DNA of 64,000 nucleotides from Acidimicrobiales bacterium (GCA_035630295.1 DASQKY010000042.1:372001-436000); one strand, 5' to 3'; positions 30,532-41,915 are shown, counted from the stretch's first letter. Notes: generated by a model not told the origin, from the letters alone. Numbers and translations are program-made.

Positions 30532-31350
30532 ATGAACGCCACGACCGCCTCCAAGGCCACGCGCGTGCTCGGAGCCCTGGCCCTCCTCGGTCTCGGCCTG
30601 TTGCTCCTCTACGGCCTCGTCCTGTCACCGGCCGACGGCGTGTCGGTCAGCCAGGCCGCCGAGGACCCCAGGGCCCGCATCGGCCAGGGCGAGATCGTCC
30701 GCATCATGTACGTCCACGTCCCCACCGCCATCATCGCCTTCCTGGCCTTCTTCGTGGCCGTGGCCGGCAGCATCGGCTACCTGGTCCGCCGGTCGGAGTG
30801 GTGGGACCTGCTGGCCCACGCCTCGGCCGAGCTGGGGGCGGTGCTCATCTTCGCCACCCTGGTCACCGGGGCCCTGTGGGGCGAGCCCACCTGGGGGACG
30901 TACTGGGAGTGGCAGGACGCCCGCCTGACCACCACCGCCATCCTGTTCTTCCTGGTGCTCGGCTACCTGGCCGTGCGCCGCCTGCCCATGGATCGCGAGC
31001 GCCGGTCCCGCATCGCCGCCGTGGTCGGCCTGCTCCTGGCCCCGGCCACCGTGGTGTGCCACTACGCCACCACCTGGTGGCGCACCCTCCACCAGGGCCC
31101 CACCATCAGCCGCCTCGACCCCCAGATCGACGGGCTCATGCTGTTCAGCCTGATGGTCGGGATGGCCACCTTCCTGGTCCTCTACGCCTGGCTGCTGCTG
31201 CACCGCTTCCGGGTGCTGTGGCTGGAGAACCGGGTCGAGGACATGGGCCTGGACGCGGCCCTGGCCGAGCGCCGGGCCGAGGCCACCCCGCCGGTCCCGC
31301 CAGCGTCGGCTGACGCCGGTTGGGCGCCCACCCCGGGGGCCACGTCGTGA
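30532..31350 (+). CDS. ccmC: Heme handling protein CcmC
   Basis: A 272-residue protein with six membrane helices. It carries the tryptophan-rich WWD segment LVTGALWGEPTWGTYW and conserved histidines flanking it (VHVPTAII; TTWWRTLHQG), which present heme to CcmE. The C-terminal 40 residues are a Pro/Ala-rich tail. It follows ccmB by 94 nt with no clear promoter. GGTGT near the ATG at 30532 is a weak ribosome-binding site. Confidence 0.9.
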   Translation: MNATTASKATRVLGALALLGLGLLLLYGLVLSPADGVSVSQAAEDPRARIGQGEIVRIMYVHVPTAIIAFLAFFVAVAGSIGYLVRRSEWWDLLAHASAELGAVLIFATLVTGALWGEPTWGTYWEWQDARLTTTAILFFLVLGYLAVRRLPMDRERRSRIAAVVGLLLAPATVVCHYATTWWRTLHQGPTISRLDPQIDGLMLFSLMVGMATFLVLYAWLLLHRFRVLWLENRVEDMGLDAALAERRAEATPPVPPASADAGWAPTPGATS

Positions 31351-31493
31351 TGCTGGCCCTGGCCGAGTGGGGCTCGGTGGCCCTGGCCTACGGCATCGTG
31401 CTGGTCTCGCTGCTGGCCCTGGCCGTCCGCAGCGCCCAGCGGGGCCGCCGCCTGGCCCAGCAGGTCCCGGAGGACCGCCGCCGATGGATGTGA
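31350..31493 (+). CDS. ccmD: CcmD-like small membrane protein
   Basis: 47 codons from the ATG that overlaps the ccmC stop by one base (TGATG). One membrane helix (VALAYGIVLVSLLALAV) is followed by a basic tail (RSAQRGRRLAQQ). CcmD proteins have exactly this build and sit between ccmC and ccmE, where they stabilise the CcmC-CcmE-CcmAB complex. It is too short for usual gene finding and is called from its position and shape. Confidence 0.78.
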   Translation: MLALAEWGSVALAYGIVLVSLLALAVRSAQRGRRLAQQVPEDRRRWM

Positions 31494-32026
31494 CCGGCCC
31501 CGCAGGCGGAGACGGCGCGGGCGCGGCCCCGGGGACCGGCGGCGACGCCGGCCCGGAGCTCGACCTGTCGCCCCGGACCGGACCCGACGGGGGGGCCGGC
31601 CGCCCTCGCTCCCGGAGCCGGGCCGTGGTCGGCGGGCTGGTCATCGCCGCCCTGCTGGGAGCCATCGGCTTCGTGGCCGTCCGCCAGCTCCAGGGCTCCT
31701 CCGTCTACTACTACAACGCCGACGAGGCGGTGGCCGAGCGGCCCGAGATCGGCGACCGCCGCGTCCGGGTCCAGGGCACCGTCGTGGGCCAGCCGGTCGA
31801 GGTCGACGACGAGACCGTCACCTTCACCATCGCCTTCCGGGGGGCGTCCATCGACGTGCGCCACCAGGGGGCCGAGCCGCCGCCCCTGTTCGACGCCAAC
31901 GTGCCCTCGGTGGTCGAGGGCCGCTTCGCCCCCGACGGGACGTTCCTGTCCGACCGCATCGTGATCAAGCACTCCGAGCAGTACAAGGAAGAGAACTCGG
32001 ACCGGGTGGACCCGGCGGCCCCGTGA
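31484..32026 (+). CDS. ccmE: Heme chaperone CcmE
   Basis: A 180-residue protein with a polar N-terminal 45 residues, one membrane anchor (VVGGLVIAALLGAIGFVAV) and the OB-fold heme-binding domain outside the membrane. The covalent heme site is the motif HSEQY, His163 with Tyr167, equal to HxxxY of the histidine-type CcmE. Other Gram-positive or archaeal variants have Cys instead, so the classical form is present. The N-terminal extension is long for the family. The start overlaps ccmD by 10 nt. Confidence 0.9.
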   Translation: MDVTGPAGGDGAGAAPGTGGDAGPELDLSPRTGPDGGAGRPRSRSRAVVGGLVIAALLGAIGFVAVRQLQGSSVYYYNADEAVAERPEIGDRRVRVQGTVVGQPVEVDDETVTFTIAFRGASIDVRHQGAEPPPLFDANVPSVVEGRFAPDGTFLSDRIVIKHSEQYKEENSDRVDPAAP

Positions 32027-32063
32027 CGCGGCGATCGCAGCCCGGGCGGGACGGGGTCCCGAC

Positions 32064-34147
<2,084 letters not shown>

Positions 34148-34151
<4 letters not shown>

Positions 34152-34810
34152 GCGAGCGGTCCGGCGCCGGCCCCGACCCCCGGGACGATCGCGACGCTCG
34201 GGACGGCGACGACGACCTGGGCCCTCCCGCCGGCGACCGGCGCGGTGGCCCGGGGAGCGCCCCACCCCGGGCTCGGGGGCGCCTGGCCCTGGCCGTGGCC
34301 GTGCCCCTCGGTGTGGTCCTGCTGCTGTTCGTGGTGCTGCTGGCGTCGCGGGACCCGGCCGGCGAGCGCCAGGTGCAGAGCCCGCTGCTGGGCCGGGCCG
34401 CGCCCCGCATCGAGGGCACCACCATCCGGGGCCGGCCCTTCGACTCCGCCGCCTACGACGGCCGGTGGCTGGTGGTGAACTTCTTCGCCACCTGGTGCGC
34501 CCCGTGCATCGAGGAGCACCCCGAGCTCATGGCCTTCCAGCGGACCCAGGCCGAGGCCGGGGAGGCCAACGTGGTCAGCGTGGTGTTCTCCGACGACGAG
34601 GCCTCCGTGCGCCGGTTCTTCGCCCGCCAGGGCGGCGACTGGCCGGTGGTCCTGGCCGAGGGCACCACCATCCCCGACTGGGGGGTGGCCGGCGTGCCCG
34701 AGTCGTTCGTGGTGGACCCGACCGGCGTGGTGCGGGCCAAGCTGGTGGGTGGGGTGACGGCGGCGGGGCTGCAGCGCTTCCTCGACGGCGCCCGGGGGGC
34801 TCCCCGATGA
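34148..34810 (+). CDS. ccmG: Membrane-anchored thioredoxin-like CcmG/TlpA protein
   Basis: A 220-residue protein. An N-terminal acidic/Gly-rich segment, one membrane anchor (LALAVAVPLGVVLLLFVVLL) and a thioredoxin domain with active site ATWCAPCIEEHPEL. The cis-proline region is GVPESFVVD. It keeps the CxxCH cysteines of apocytochromes reduced before heme attachment. The GTG start overlaps the ccmF stop by 4 nt (GTGA). Confidence 0.9.
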
Positions 34811-35298
34811 GCCGGCGCCTGATGTGGGCCATCCTCGCCGTCGTGGTGGTGGTGGCCGTGGTGGTCGGCGCCCAGGGCTCCGGGGCCCGGACGCCCGACC
34901 AGCGTCGCCAGTCCATCGCCAGCGGGGTGCGCTGCCCCAAGTGCCCGGGCCAGTCGGTGCTCTCCAGCGACGCCCCGTCGGCCGAGGCCATCCGCGACCT
35001 GATCGCCGCCGATGTGGCCGCCGGGCGCTCCGACGACGCCATCCGCAACCGGCTGGTGGCCCGCTACGGCGAGGACATCCTGCTCAACCCGCCCCGGTCG
35101 GGCTTCGCCGGCCTGGTGTGGGTGATCCCGGTGGCCGCCGTCGTCGGCGCCTTCGGGGGCCTGGCCCTGGCCTTCCGCCGCTGGGAGCGGCAGGCGCCGG
35201 GTGGCCCCTCGGGCCGGGACCGGGCTCTGGTGGCCGCCGCCCTGGCCGACGAGGCCGACGGGATCGACGACCCCCACGGCGAGGGCTCGGGCCGGTGA
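34807..35298 (+). CDS. ccmH: Cytochrome c maturation protein CcmH
   Basis: A 163-residue protein with an N-terminal signal anchor (residues 6-22), the redox motif VRCPKCPGQSVLSSDAPSA, which follows the family pattern LRCxxC...DS.A, and a C-terminal membrane helix (GLVWVIPVAAVVGAFGGLAL). It is the short actinobacterial/alpha-proteobacterial form without the TPR part, which is encoded by the next gene. The ATG overlaps ccmG by 4 nt. Confidence 0.9.
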   Translation: MSRRLMWAILAVVVVVAVVVGAQGSGARTPDQRRQSIASGVRCPKCPGQSVLSSDAPSAEAIRDLIAADVAAGRSDDAIRNRLVARYGEDILLNPPRSGFAGLVWVIPVAAVVGAFGGLALAFRRWERQAPGGPSGRDRALVAAALADEADGIDDPHGEGSGR

Positions 35299-36599
35299 CC
35301 CCGCCGGAGGACCGCCCCGACGGCGACGAGACCCGCCGGGCGACCCCGGAGGACCGCCCCGACGGCGACAAGCCCCGCCGGGCCACCGACGGCCGTTCCC
35401 GCGACGACCGACCCGGTCCGGCTGTCGCCCGGCCGTCGCCCGCCGCTCGGCGGGCCGCGGCCCAGACCCCGCGACTGCGCCGGGGCGCCTCGATGGGCGC
35501 GGCGGCGGCCGACGCCGCCCGGGGGCGCCGGCAGGCGTCGGACCGGCCGTCCCCGTCCGCCGGCCCCTCGCCCTCCCCTGCCTCCCCGGGCGGGACCGCC
35601 TCCTCGGCTCGCCCTGCTCCCTCGACCGGCCCTGCCTCCTCGGCACGCCGTGCGACCTCGGCTCGCCCCTCGGCCTCGCCCTCGGCGCGGTCCGGCGCGT
35701 CCCGCTCCGCGGTGGAGGCCGCGGTCGCGGTCGAGCCCGGCGTCGACGCCGGGGGCCGGGACGAGAGCACGGAGTTCCTGCTCCAGAGCCTGCGCGACCT
35801 CGACCGCGAGCGGGAGGCGGGCGACATCGACGAGGACGACTACGCCGCCCTGCGCGACGACTACACCGCCCGGGCCGCCGCCGCCCTCCGGGCCGAGCAG
35901 CGGGGCCAGGCCCCTCCCGTCCCACCCTCCCGGCCCCGGTCCTGGCTCCAGCGCAGCCTGGTGCTGCTGGGCGTGGTCGGCTTCGCGGTGCTGTCCGGGG
36001 TGCTGGTGGCCCAGGCTGTCGGCCGTCGCGACCAGGGTCAGGGGGTCACCGGCGAGGTGACCAGCTCCCCCACCCAGGAGGCCAGCCGCTGCATCGGCCT
36101 CACCGCCCAGGGCGAGTACGTCGACGCCCTCTCCTGCTACCAGGAGGTGCTCGACGACGATCCCGACAACGTGGTGGCCCGCACCTACCTGGGCTGGACC
36201 CTCGTCCTGACCGCCCGCCAGGCCGGCGACGCCCTGTCCGGCGACCAGCTCACCGAGCTGTACGTGCAGGCCCGGACCCAGCTCGACCGGGCCGTGGAGG
36301 TCGATCCCCGCTACGCCGACGCCCGGGCCTTCCAGGTCATCCTGGCCGTGTGGGAGGGCCGCTTCGAGGAGGCCCAGCGCCAGCTCGCCCTCTTCGACGA
36401 GCTCGACGCCCCCGCCGACGTGCAGCGCCAGGTCGACTCCCAGCGCCAGGCCATCGCCGACGGCCTGGCCACCGAGGCCGGAGGCGGCGGTGCGACGGAG
36501 GGACCGGGCGACGCCCCCGAGGGCACCGACGACGGGCCGTCCGGCGGGGCCGGGACCACGGAGCCCACCCCGGGCTCCGACGAGTCGCCCCCGCCCTGA
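35295..36599 (+). CDS. ccmI: CcmI-like TPR protein
   Basis: A 434-residue protein. The first 150 residues are low complexity, rich in Arg, Pro, Ser and Ala, and begin with a 14-residue tandem duplication (PEDRPDGD). Residues about 155-205 match the CcmI/CycH N-terminal signature (LRDLDREREAGDIDEDDYAA). A membrane helix (about 220-240) and TPR-like repeats (GEYVDALSCYQEVLDDDPDN, ARTQLDRAVEVDPRYADA) follow, then a disordered tail. CcmI delivers apocytochrome c to the lyase. The order of TM and signature differs from CycH, where two helices enclose the signature. Confidence 0.78.
   Translation: MTPPEDRPDGDETRRATPEDRPDGDKPRRATDGRSRDDRPGPAVARPSPAARRAAAQTPRLRRGASMGAAAADAARGRRQASDRPSPSAGPSPSPASPGGTASSARPAPSTGPASSARRATSARPSASPSARSGASRSAVEAAVAVEPGVDAGGRDESTEFLLQSLRDLDREREAGDIDEDDYAALRDDYTARAAAALRAEQRGQAPPVPPSRPRSWLQRSLVLLGVVGFAVLSGVLVAQAVGRRDQGQGVTGEVTSSPTQEASRCIGLTAQGEYVDALSCYQEVLDDDPDNVVARTYLGWTLVLTARQAGDALSGDQLTELYVQARTQLDRAVEVDPRYADARAFQVILAVWEGRFEEAQRQLALFDELDAPADVQRQVDSQRQAIADGLATEAGGGGATEGPGDAPEGTDDGPSGGAGTTEPTPGSDESPPP
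35304..35387 (+). repeat. 42-nt tandem duplication in the ccmI 5' end
   Basis: Copies at 35304-35345 and 35346-35387 differ at only a few positions and keep the frame, doubling a PEDRPDGD-containing segment just after the start codon. Confidence 0.8.
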
Positions 36600-36736
36600 C
36601 CGAGGGGCCCAGCCGCGCCGGTGCCCGCCCGAGTCGGCGCCCGCCCGAACCGTGCAGCTGGCCCACGATCCGGCCATCGGCTCCGGTCGGCCGTCCGGCG
36701 AGGCCACCCTCCTGCCGGCGGACCGGTCGCTCCTGC

Positions 36737-36742
36737 TAGAGA
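36737..36742 (+). promoter_or_regulatory. Possible -10 element TAGAGA of nadC
   Basis: TAGAGA-AGGGCG-ATG. It lacks the final T, but is the only candidate in the 149 nt after ccmI. The AGGG between could alternatively serve as a poor ribosome-binding site. Confidence 0.4.
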
Positions 36743-36748
36743 AGGGCG

Positions 36749-37621
36749 ATGGGACCGTTCGATCCACCGGTCACCGCGGTCCGAGAGATCGTGGCCCGGG
36801 CCCTGGCCGAGGACCTGACCCCGCTGGGGGACATCAGCTCCGCTCTCCTGCCCCCCGGAGCCACGGCCGAGGCCGAGCTGCGCACCCGGGCCGCCGGGGT
36901 GGTGGCCGGCACCGCCTGCGTGGATGAGACCCTGCGCCAGGTCGACCACCGCCTGGCCGCGGCCTGGCAGGTCACCGAGGGCGACCCCGTCGACGCCGGT
37001 GCCACCCTGGCCCTGGTGCGGGGCCCGCTGGCCTCGATGCTCACGGCCGAGCGCACCGCCCTCAACCTCATCTCCCACCTCTCGGGCGTGGCCACCCTCA
37101 CCCGCCGCTTCGTGGAGGCCGCTGGCCCCGACCTCCGGGTGTGGGACACCCGCAAGACCACGCCGGGCCTGCGCGCCCTGGAGAAGGCGGCCGTGCGGGC
37201 CGGCGGGGGTGCCAACCACCGGGGAAACCTGTCCGAGTGGGTGATGCTCAAGGACAACCACCTGGAGCTGGTCGGCGTGGCCGAGGCCGTGGGCCGGGCC
37301 CGGGAGCTGTTCCCGGCCCGAACCGTCCACGTCGAGTGCGACACCCACGAGAAGGTGGTCGAGGCCCTCGACGCCGGGGCCGATGCCCTGCTCCTCGACA
37401 ACATGGCCCCTGCCGAGGTGCGGCGCTGCGTGGCCACCGTGGAGGAACACGCGGCCGGAGGGGAGCGCCGTCCCCTGGTGGAGGTGTCGGGCGGCATCTC
37501 CCTGGAGACGGTGCGCCCCTACGCCGATACCGGCGCTGACCTGGTGTCCTCGGGGTCGCTCACGAGCTCGGCGCCTGTCCTCGACATCGGCCTCGACGTG
37601 GTCGTCACCCACCGCGACTGA
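36749..37621 (+). CDS. nadC: Nicotinate-nucleotide pyrophosphorylase (carboxylating)
   Basis: A 290-residue quinolinate phosphoribosyltransferase that converts quinolinate and PRPP to nicotinate mononucleotide in NAD synthesis. Family signatures are present: EDLTPLGDISS at the N-terminus, RTALNLISHLSGVAT, WDTRKTTPGLRALEK, GGGANHRGNLSEWVMLKDNH, VECDTHEK and the C-terminal VSGGISLETV. The usual partners nadA and nadB are not in the window. Length is normal. Confidence 0.95.
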   Translation: MGPFDPPVTAVREIVARALAEDLTPLGDISSALLPPGATAEAELRTRAAGVVAGTACVDETLRQVDHRLAAAWQVTEGDPVDAGATLALVRGPLASMLTAERTALNLISHLSGVATLTRRFVEAAGPDLRVWDTRKTTPGLRALEKAAVRAGGGANHRGNLSEWVMLKDNHLELVGVAEAVGRARELFPARTVHVECDTHEKVVEALDAGADALLLDNMAPAEVRRCVATVEEHAAGGERRPLVEVSGGISLETVRPYADTGADLVSSGSLTSSAPVLDIGLDVVVTHRD

Positions 37622-37694
37622 CGGGAGCTGACAGGCCCGGGGGTTTCGGGTTGGCGGGGACGGGAACCGTGGGGAGGCCCGGTGAGAGGACCCC

Positions 37695-38435
37695 ATGGCC
37701 CACCAGCTCGTGGAGATGGCCGACGTGCAGAAGCACTTCGGGCCCCTCCACGTGCTGAAGGACGTCGACCTCACGGTGGCCCGGGGCGAGGTGGTGGTCG
37801 TCATCGGCCCCTCGGGATCGGGCAAGTCCACCCTGTGCCGCACCATCAATCGCCTCGAACCCGTCGACTCGGGCACCATCGCCGTCGACGGTGAGCCTCT
37901 GCCCCAGGAGGGGGCGGCCCTGGCCCGTCTGCGAGCCGACGTGGGCATGGTGTTCCAGAGCTTCAACCTGTTATCCCACATGACGGCCCTGCAGAACGTC
38001 TCCCTCGGCCCGATGCGGGTGCGAGGCCGCAAGAAGGCCGACGCCGAGGAGCACAGCCGGGAGCTGCTGGCCCGGGTGGGCCTGGCCGAGAAGGCCGATG
38101 CCATGCCGGCCGAGCTCTCCGGCGGCCAGCAGCAGCGGGTGGCCATCGCCCGGGCCCTGGCCATGGACCCCAAGCTCATCCTCTTCGACGAGCCCACCTC
38201 CGCCCTCGACCCCGAGATGATCAGCGAGGTGCTCGACGTCATGGTCGAGCTGGCCGCCTCGGGCATGACGATGATCGTCGTCACCCACGAGATGGGGTTC
38301 GCCCGCAAAGCCGCCGACCGCGTCGCCTTCATGGACGAGGGCGAGATCGTCGAGACCCAGCCCCCGGCCGCCTTCTTCGACGCCCCGGAGAGCACCCGAG
38401 CCCGTGACTTCCTCTCCAAGATCCTCAGCCACTGA
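37695..38435 (+). CDS. gluA: Polar amino-acid ABC transporter ATP-binding protein (GluA/GlnQ-like)
   Basis: A 246-residue ABC ATPase with Walker A GPSGSGKSTLCR, Q-loop MVFQSFNLLSHMTALQNV, signature LSGGQQQRVAIARAL, Walker B ILFDEPTSALDPE and switch His in VTHEMGFARKAADR. These segments are characteristic of the amino-acid (PAAT) subfamily. It powers the importer formed by the three following genes. The GAGAGGACCCC before the ATG gives a modest ribosome-binding site. Confidence 0.92.
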   Translation: MAHQLVEMADVQKHFGPLHVLKDVDLTVARGEVVVVIGPSGSGKSTLCRTINRLEPVDSGTIAVDGEPLPQEGAALARLRADVGMVFQSFNLLSHMTALQNVSLGPMRVRGRKKADAEEHSRELLARVGLAEKADAMPAELSGGQQQRVAIARALAMDPKLILFDEPTSALDPEMISEVLDVMVELAASGMTMIVVTHEMGFARKAADRVAFMDEGEIVETQPPAAFFDAPESTRARDFLSKILSH

Positions 38436-38457
38436 CCCCCGACGGAAGGTTCCTCCG

Positions 38458-39369
38458 ATGACGCGCCACCCACGACTGCGCACGCTCCTCTGCCTGCTGT
38501 TGCCCTTCGCGTTCCTCCTCTCCGCCTGCGGGGATGACGACGAGGGCCTGGACAGCAACTCGGGCGGCTCCACCGAGCCCGAGCCCGAGGTCGAGCAGAC
38601 CGAGTTCCCGGAGGGATCCACCATGGCCCGGCTCCAGGAGGCGGGCACGATCAAGATCGGGGTGAAGTACGACCAGCCGGGCCTGGGTTCGGTGAGCCTG
38701 GAGTCGGAGGAGCCCGAGGGCTTCGACATCGAGATGGGCAAGCTGGTGGCGGCCAAGCTGGGAATCGAGCCCGACGGCATCCAGTTCGTCGAGACGGTCT
38801 CGGCCAACCGGGAGACGTTCATCGAGAACGGCACCGTCGACGTCGTGATCGCCACCTACACGATCAACGACGAGCGCAAGCAGGTCGTCGACTTCGCCGG
38901 GCCCTACTACGTGGCCGGCCAGGACCTCCTCGTGGGTGCCGACGACGAGACCATCAACGGTCCGGACGACCTGGCCGGCAAGCGAGTGTGCGCCGCCAGC
39001 GGGTCCACGCCGATCGAGCGCATCCGCACCGACTACCCCGAGGCCGAGCCCGTCGAGTTCGACACCTACACCGAGTGCGTCGACCAGCTCCTCGCCGACC
39101 AGATCGACGCGGTGAGCACCGACGACATCATCCTCGCCGGCTACGCCGCCGACCCGAAGTACGAGGGCGAGTTCCGCGTCGTGGGCGAGACGTTCAGCGA
39201 GGAGCCCTACGGCATCGGCCTGAAGAAGGGCGACGACGACTTCCGGACCTTCCTCAACGACGTGATCGAGGGCGCCTACGAGGACGGGTCGTGGGAGTCG
39301 GCCTTCGACGCCACCCTGGGTGCCAGCGGCGTCGAGGCCCCCGAGCCCCCGGAGGTCGACCGGTACTGA
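38458..39369 (+). CDS. gluB: Glutamate/polar amino-acid binding lipoprotein
   Basis: A 303-residue family 3 solute-binding protein. The signal LLLPFAFLLSAC gives a lipidated Cys near residue 22. The periplasmic-type fold follows, with EPEGFDIEMGKLVAAKLG, the ligand-contact segment ETVSANRETFIENGTVDVVI and a Cys pair (VCAASGS, YTECVDQ) that probably forms a disulfide. In GluB-type proteins these bind glutamate or related acids. GGAAGG lies 11 nt before the ATG. It is second in the gluABCD-type order. Confidence 0.9.
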   Translation: MTRHPRLRTLLCLLLPFAFLLSACGDDDEGLDSNSGGSTEPEPEVEQTEFPEGSTMARLQEAGTIKIGVKYDQPGLGSVSLESEEPEGFDIEMGKLVAAKLGIEPDGIQFVETVSANRETFIENGTVDVVIATYTINDERKQVVDFAGPYYVAGQDLLVGADDETINGPDDLAGKRVCAASGSTPIERIRTDYPEAEPVEFDTYTECVDQLLADQIDAVSTDDIILAGYAADPKYEGEFRVVGETFSEEPYGIGLKKGDDDFRTFLNDVIEGAYEDGSWESAFDATLGASGVEAPEPPEVDRY

Positions 39370-39424
39370 GGCGACGGCGCACGGTCGGTCGACCATGACC
39401 CGACATGGCACGCGGTAGGCCGCG

Positions 39425-40072
39425 GTGGACACCGTCTGGGAGAACCGTGACCTGATCCTCGACGGGTTCGCGATGACCGTGCGCCTGTTCGCGGTGTCGG
39501 GCCTGCTCGCCCTGGTCGCCGGCACCCTGCTGGCGATCATGCGGGTGGGCCCGATCCCGCCCGTCCGCTGGGCAGCCAGCACCTACGTCACCGTCCTTCG
39601 CAACACCCCGCTCACCCTGGTCTTCGTCTTCTCCACCTTCGGGCTACCCCGTCTGGAGGTGCGGCTGGAGTTCGTCACCTTCGCCATCGTCGCCCTCACC
39701 GCCTACACGTCGGCCTTCGTGTGCGAGGCGGTGCGCGCCGGCATCAACTCCGTCGCCGCCGGGGAGATCGAGGCGGCCCGGGCGCTGGGGCTGTCCTTCC
39801 GCCAGGTGCTCACGCTGGTGGTGCTGCCCCAGGCCTTCCGGGCCATCGTGCCCCCGCTCACCGGGGTGTTCAACGCCCTCCTGAAGAACACGTCGGTGGC
39901 GGTGGCCTTCAACGTGGCCGAGGCCAACGCCATCTACCGCCGCCTCCAGAACCTCGACGGCAGCGCCACCATCCCGCTCCTGCTCACCCTGGCCGGTGGC
40001 TACGTGGTCCTCGCCGCCGTCCTCTTCGGCGCCTCCCGCCTCGTCGAGCGGCGCGTGGCGGCGGTGCGGTGA
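39425..40072 (+). CDS. gluC: Polar amino-acid ABC transporter permease (GluC-like)
   Basis: A 215-residue permease with five membrane helices. The coupling motif is EAARALGLSFRQVLTLVVLPQA (EAA...G...LP), which docks on the ATPase. N-terminal residues up to 25 are the usual amphipathic helix. The GTG at 39425 follows the binding-protein gene by 55 nt. It overlaps the next permease by 4 nt. Confidence 0.9.
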   Translation: MDTVWENRDLILDGFAMTVRLFAVSGLLALVAGTLLAIMRVGPIPPVRWAASTYVTVLRNTPLTLVFVFSTFGLPRLEVRLEFVTFAIVALTAYTSAFVCEAVRAGINSVAAGEIEAARALGLSFRQVLTLVVLPQAFRAIVPPLTGVFNALLKNTSVAVAFNVAEANAIYRRLQNLDGSATIPLLLTLAGGYVVLAAVLFGASRLVERRVAAVR

Positions 40073-40944
40073 CCGTCGCCCTCTACGACGAGCCCGGCCC
40101 CCGGGCCCGGCGGCGCATCCTCGTCGGGAGCGTCATCGGCGCCGCCGCCCTCCTCCTCCTCGGGGCCTACGTCGCCAAGCGGCTCGACGACACCGGCCAG
40201 TTCCGGTCCGAGTACTGGGCACCCTTCGGCGGGGCCGGCGTGCAGCGCATCCTGCTCCGGGGGCTGCTGGCCACCCTGCGCGCCGCCGGCCTGGCCCTCG
40301 TTCTGGCCATCGCCCTCGGCGTCGTGCTGGCCGTCGGACGCCTCTCCGAGCGCCGGGTGCTGCGCATCCTCAGCGGCGCCGTCGTCGAGCTGTTCCGGGC
40401 CGTCCCCCTGGTCACCCTCATCCTGTTCGCCTTCATCGGCCTGCCCGAGCTGGGCATCGACACCGGGCCCTACTCGTCGGTGGTCATCGGCCTCACCCTC
40501 TACAACGGCTCGGTGCTGGCCGAGATCTTCCGGGCCGGCATCAACGCCGTGCCCCGGGGCCAGGTGGAGGCGGCCTACAGCATCGGCCTGCGCAAGGCGG
40601 CGGTGCTGCGCCTCGTCCTCATCCCCCAGGCGGTGCGCACGATGATGCCGGTGATCGTGAGCCAGATGGTGGTGCTCCTCAAGGACTCGGCCCTCGGCTT
40701 CATCGTCGCCTTCCCGGAGCTGCTCCGCAGTGGGCGGCGCATCTACACCAACGTGGGCAACGTCATCCCCACCGCCATCGTCGTGGCCGCCATCTACATC
40801 ACCATCAACCTCAGCCTCAGTGCCATGGCCAACTGGTTGGAGCGCCGTCAGGGCGGGGGCCGACGGCGCCGCGACCGGGGTGAGGCCCGGCTGCCCCCCG
40901 AGCTGGGCGTCGGCGTCCCCGGCGGGACGGGGAGTGGGGCCTGA
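40069..40944 (+). CDS. gluD: Polar amino-acid ABC transporter permease (GluD-like)
   Basis: A 291-residue permease with an N-terminal extension. It has five to six helices and coupling motif EAAYSIGLRKAAVLRLVLIPQA. The last 35 residues are a charged Gly/Arg-rich tail. It pairs with the preceding permease in a heterodimeric channel. The GTG start overlaps the stop of gluC (GTGA). Confidence 0.9.
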   Translation: MTVALYDEPGPRARRRILVGSVIGAAALLLLGAYVAKRLDDTGQFRSEYWAPFGGAGVQRILLRGLLATLRAAGLALVLAIALGVVLAVGRLSERRVLRILSGAVVELFRAVPLVTLILFAFIGLPELGIDTGPYSSVVIGLTLYNGSVLAEIFRAGINAVPRGQVEAAYSIGLRKAAVLRLVLIPQAVRTMMPVIVSQMVVLLKDSALGFIVAFPELLRSGRRIYTNVGNVIPTAIVVAAIYITINLSLSAMANWLERRQGGGRRRRDRGEARLPPELGVGVPGGTGSGA

Positions 40945-41048
40945 GCCCTCCGGGCAACACCGAGATTTCGGGCGGGGAGCGGGGGCGAGCATGCTGAGGG
41001 CGATCTGCTCCCCGGCAGCCGAGGCCCGAGTGGGCCAGGAGGACCCCG

Positions 41049-41864
41049 GTGCTGCTCGCCATCGACATCGGCAACACCCAGACCGTCATCGGCCTGTACG
41101 CCGGGGCCGGCGCCGTGGGCGAGGAGTCGGCCGCCTCCTCGGGGTCGCGCTGCGAGCAGGGCCTGCTCGACCACTGGCGCATCGCCACCAAGGCCGAGCG
41201 CACCGCGGATGAGCACGCCCTCATGGTCCAGGAGTTCCTGGGCTTCCACGGCTTCTCCTTCGACGACGACATCGACGGCATCGTCATCTCGTCGGTGGTG
41301 CCCCGGGCCACGGCCGCCTTCCGGGAGATGACCGAGCGCTACTTCGGCTTCCGGCCGGTGGTCATCGAGCCCGGGGTCCGCACCGGCATGCCCGTCCTCA
41401 CCGACAACCCCCGGGAGGTCGGGGCCGACCGCATCGCCAACGCCATCGCCGCCATAGACGTGTTCGGCGGGCCGGCCATCATCATCGACTTCGGCACCGC
41501 CACCACCTACGACGCGGTGTCGGGCAACGGCGAGCTCCTGGGCTGCGCCATCGCCCCCGGCATCGACATCAGCCTGGACGCCCTGTACCAGCGGGCCGAC
41601 GCCCTACGCCGCATCGAGCTGGCCGAGCCCCGCAGCGTCATCGGCCGCACCACGGTCGACGCCCTGCAGGCCGGGGCGGTCTACGGCTTCGCCGGCCAGG
41701 TCGACGGCATCGTGGATCGCATGGTCGACGAGGTGGGCCGGGATGCCACCATCGTGGCCACCGGCGGGCTGGCCGCGCTGATCGCCCCCTACACCCGGTC
41801 GATCGAGCTCATCGAGCCGTGGCTGACCCTCCACGGCCTTCGCCTCGTCTTCGCCAAGAACTAG
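41049..41864 (+). CDS. coaX: Type III pantothenate kinase
   Basis: A 271-residue CoaX that phosphorylates pantothenate in the first step of CoA synthesis. The phosphate-binding motif is AIDIGNTQTVIG. The conserved pocket segments are SSVVPRAT, GADRIANAIAA, IIDFGTATTYDAVS and GCAIAPGIDIS. It carries an insertion of about 12 residues after the first strand (GAGAVGEESAASSG) compared with compact homologues. The GTG is used as start, with AGGAGG about 9 nt upstream. Confidence 0.93.
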   Translation: MLLAIDIGNTQTVIGLYAGAGAVGEESAASSGSRCEQGLLDHWRIATKAERTADEHALMVQEFLGFHGFSFDDDIDGIVISSVVPRATAAFREMTERYFGFRPVVIEPGVRTGMPVLTDNPREVGADRIANAIAAIDVFGGPAIIIDFGTATTYDAVSGNGELLGCAIAPGIDISLDALYQRADALRRIELAEPRSVIGRTTVDALQAGAVYGFAGQVDGIVDRMVDEVGRDATIVATGGLAALIAPYTRSIELIEPWLTLHGLRLVFAKN

Positions 41865-41915
41865 TAGCCCGCCCCGACCGACCCCGCCCAGGACCCCGAG
41901 AGGCACTGCCGCCCC

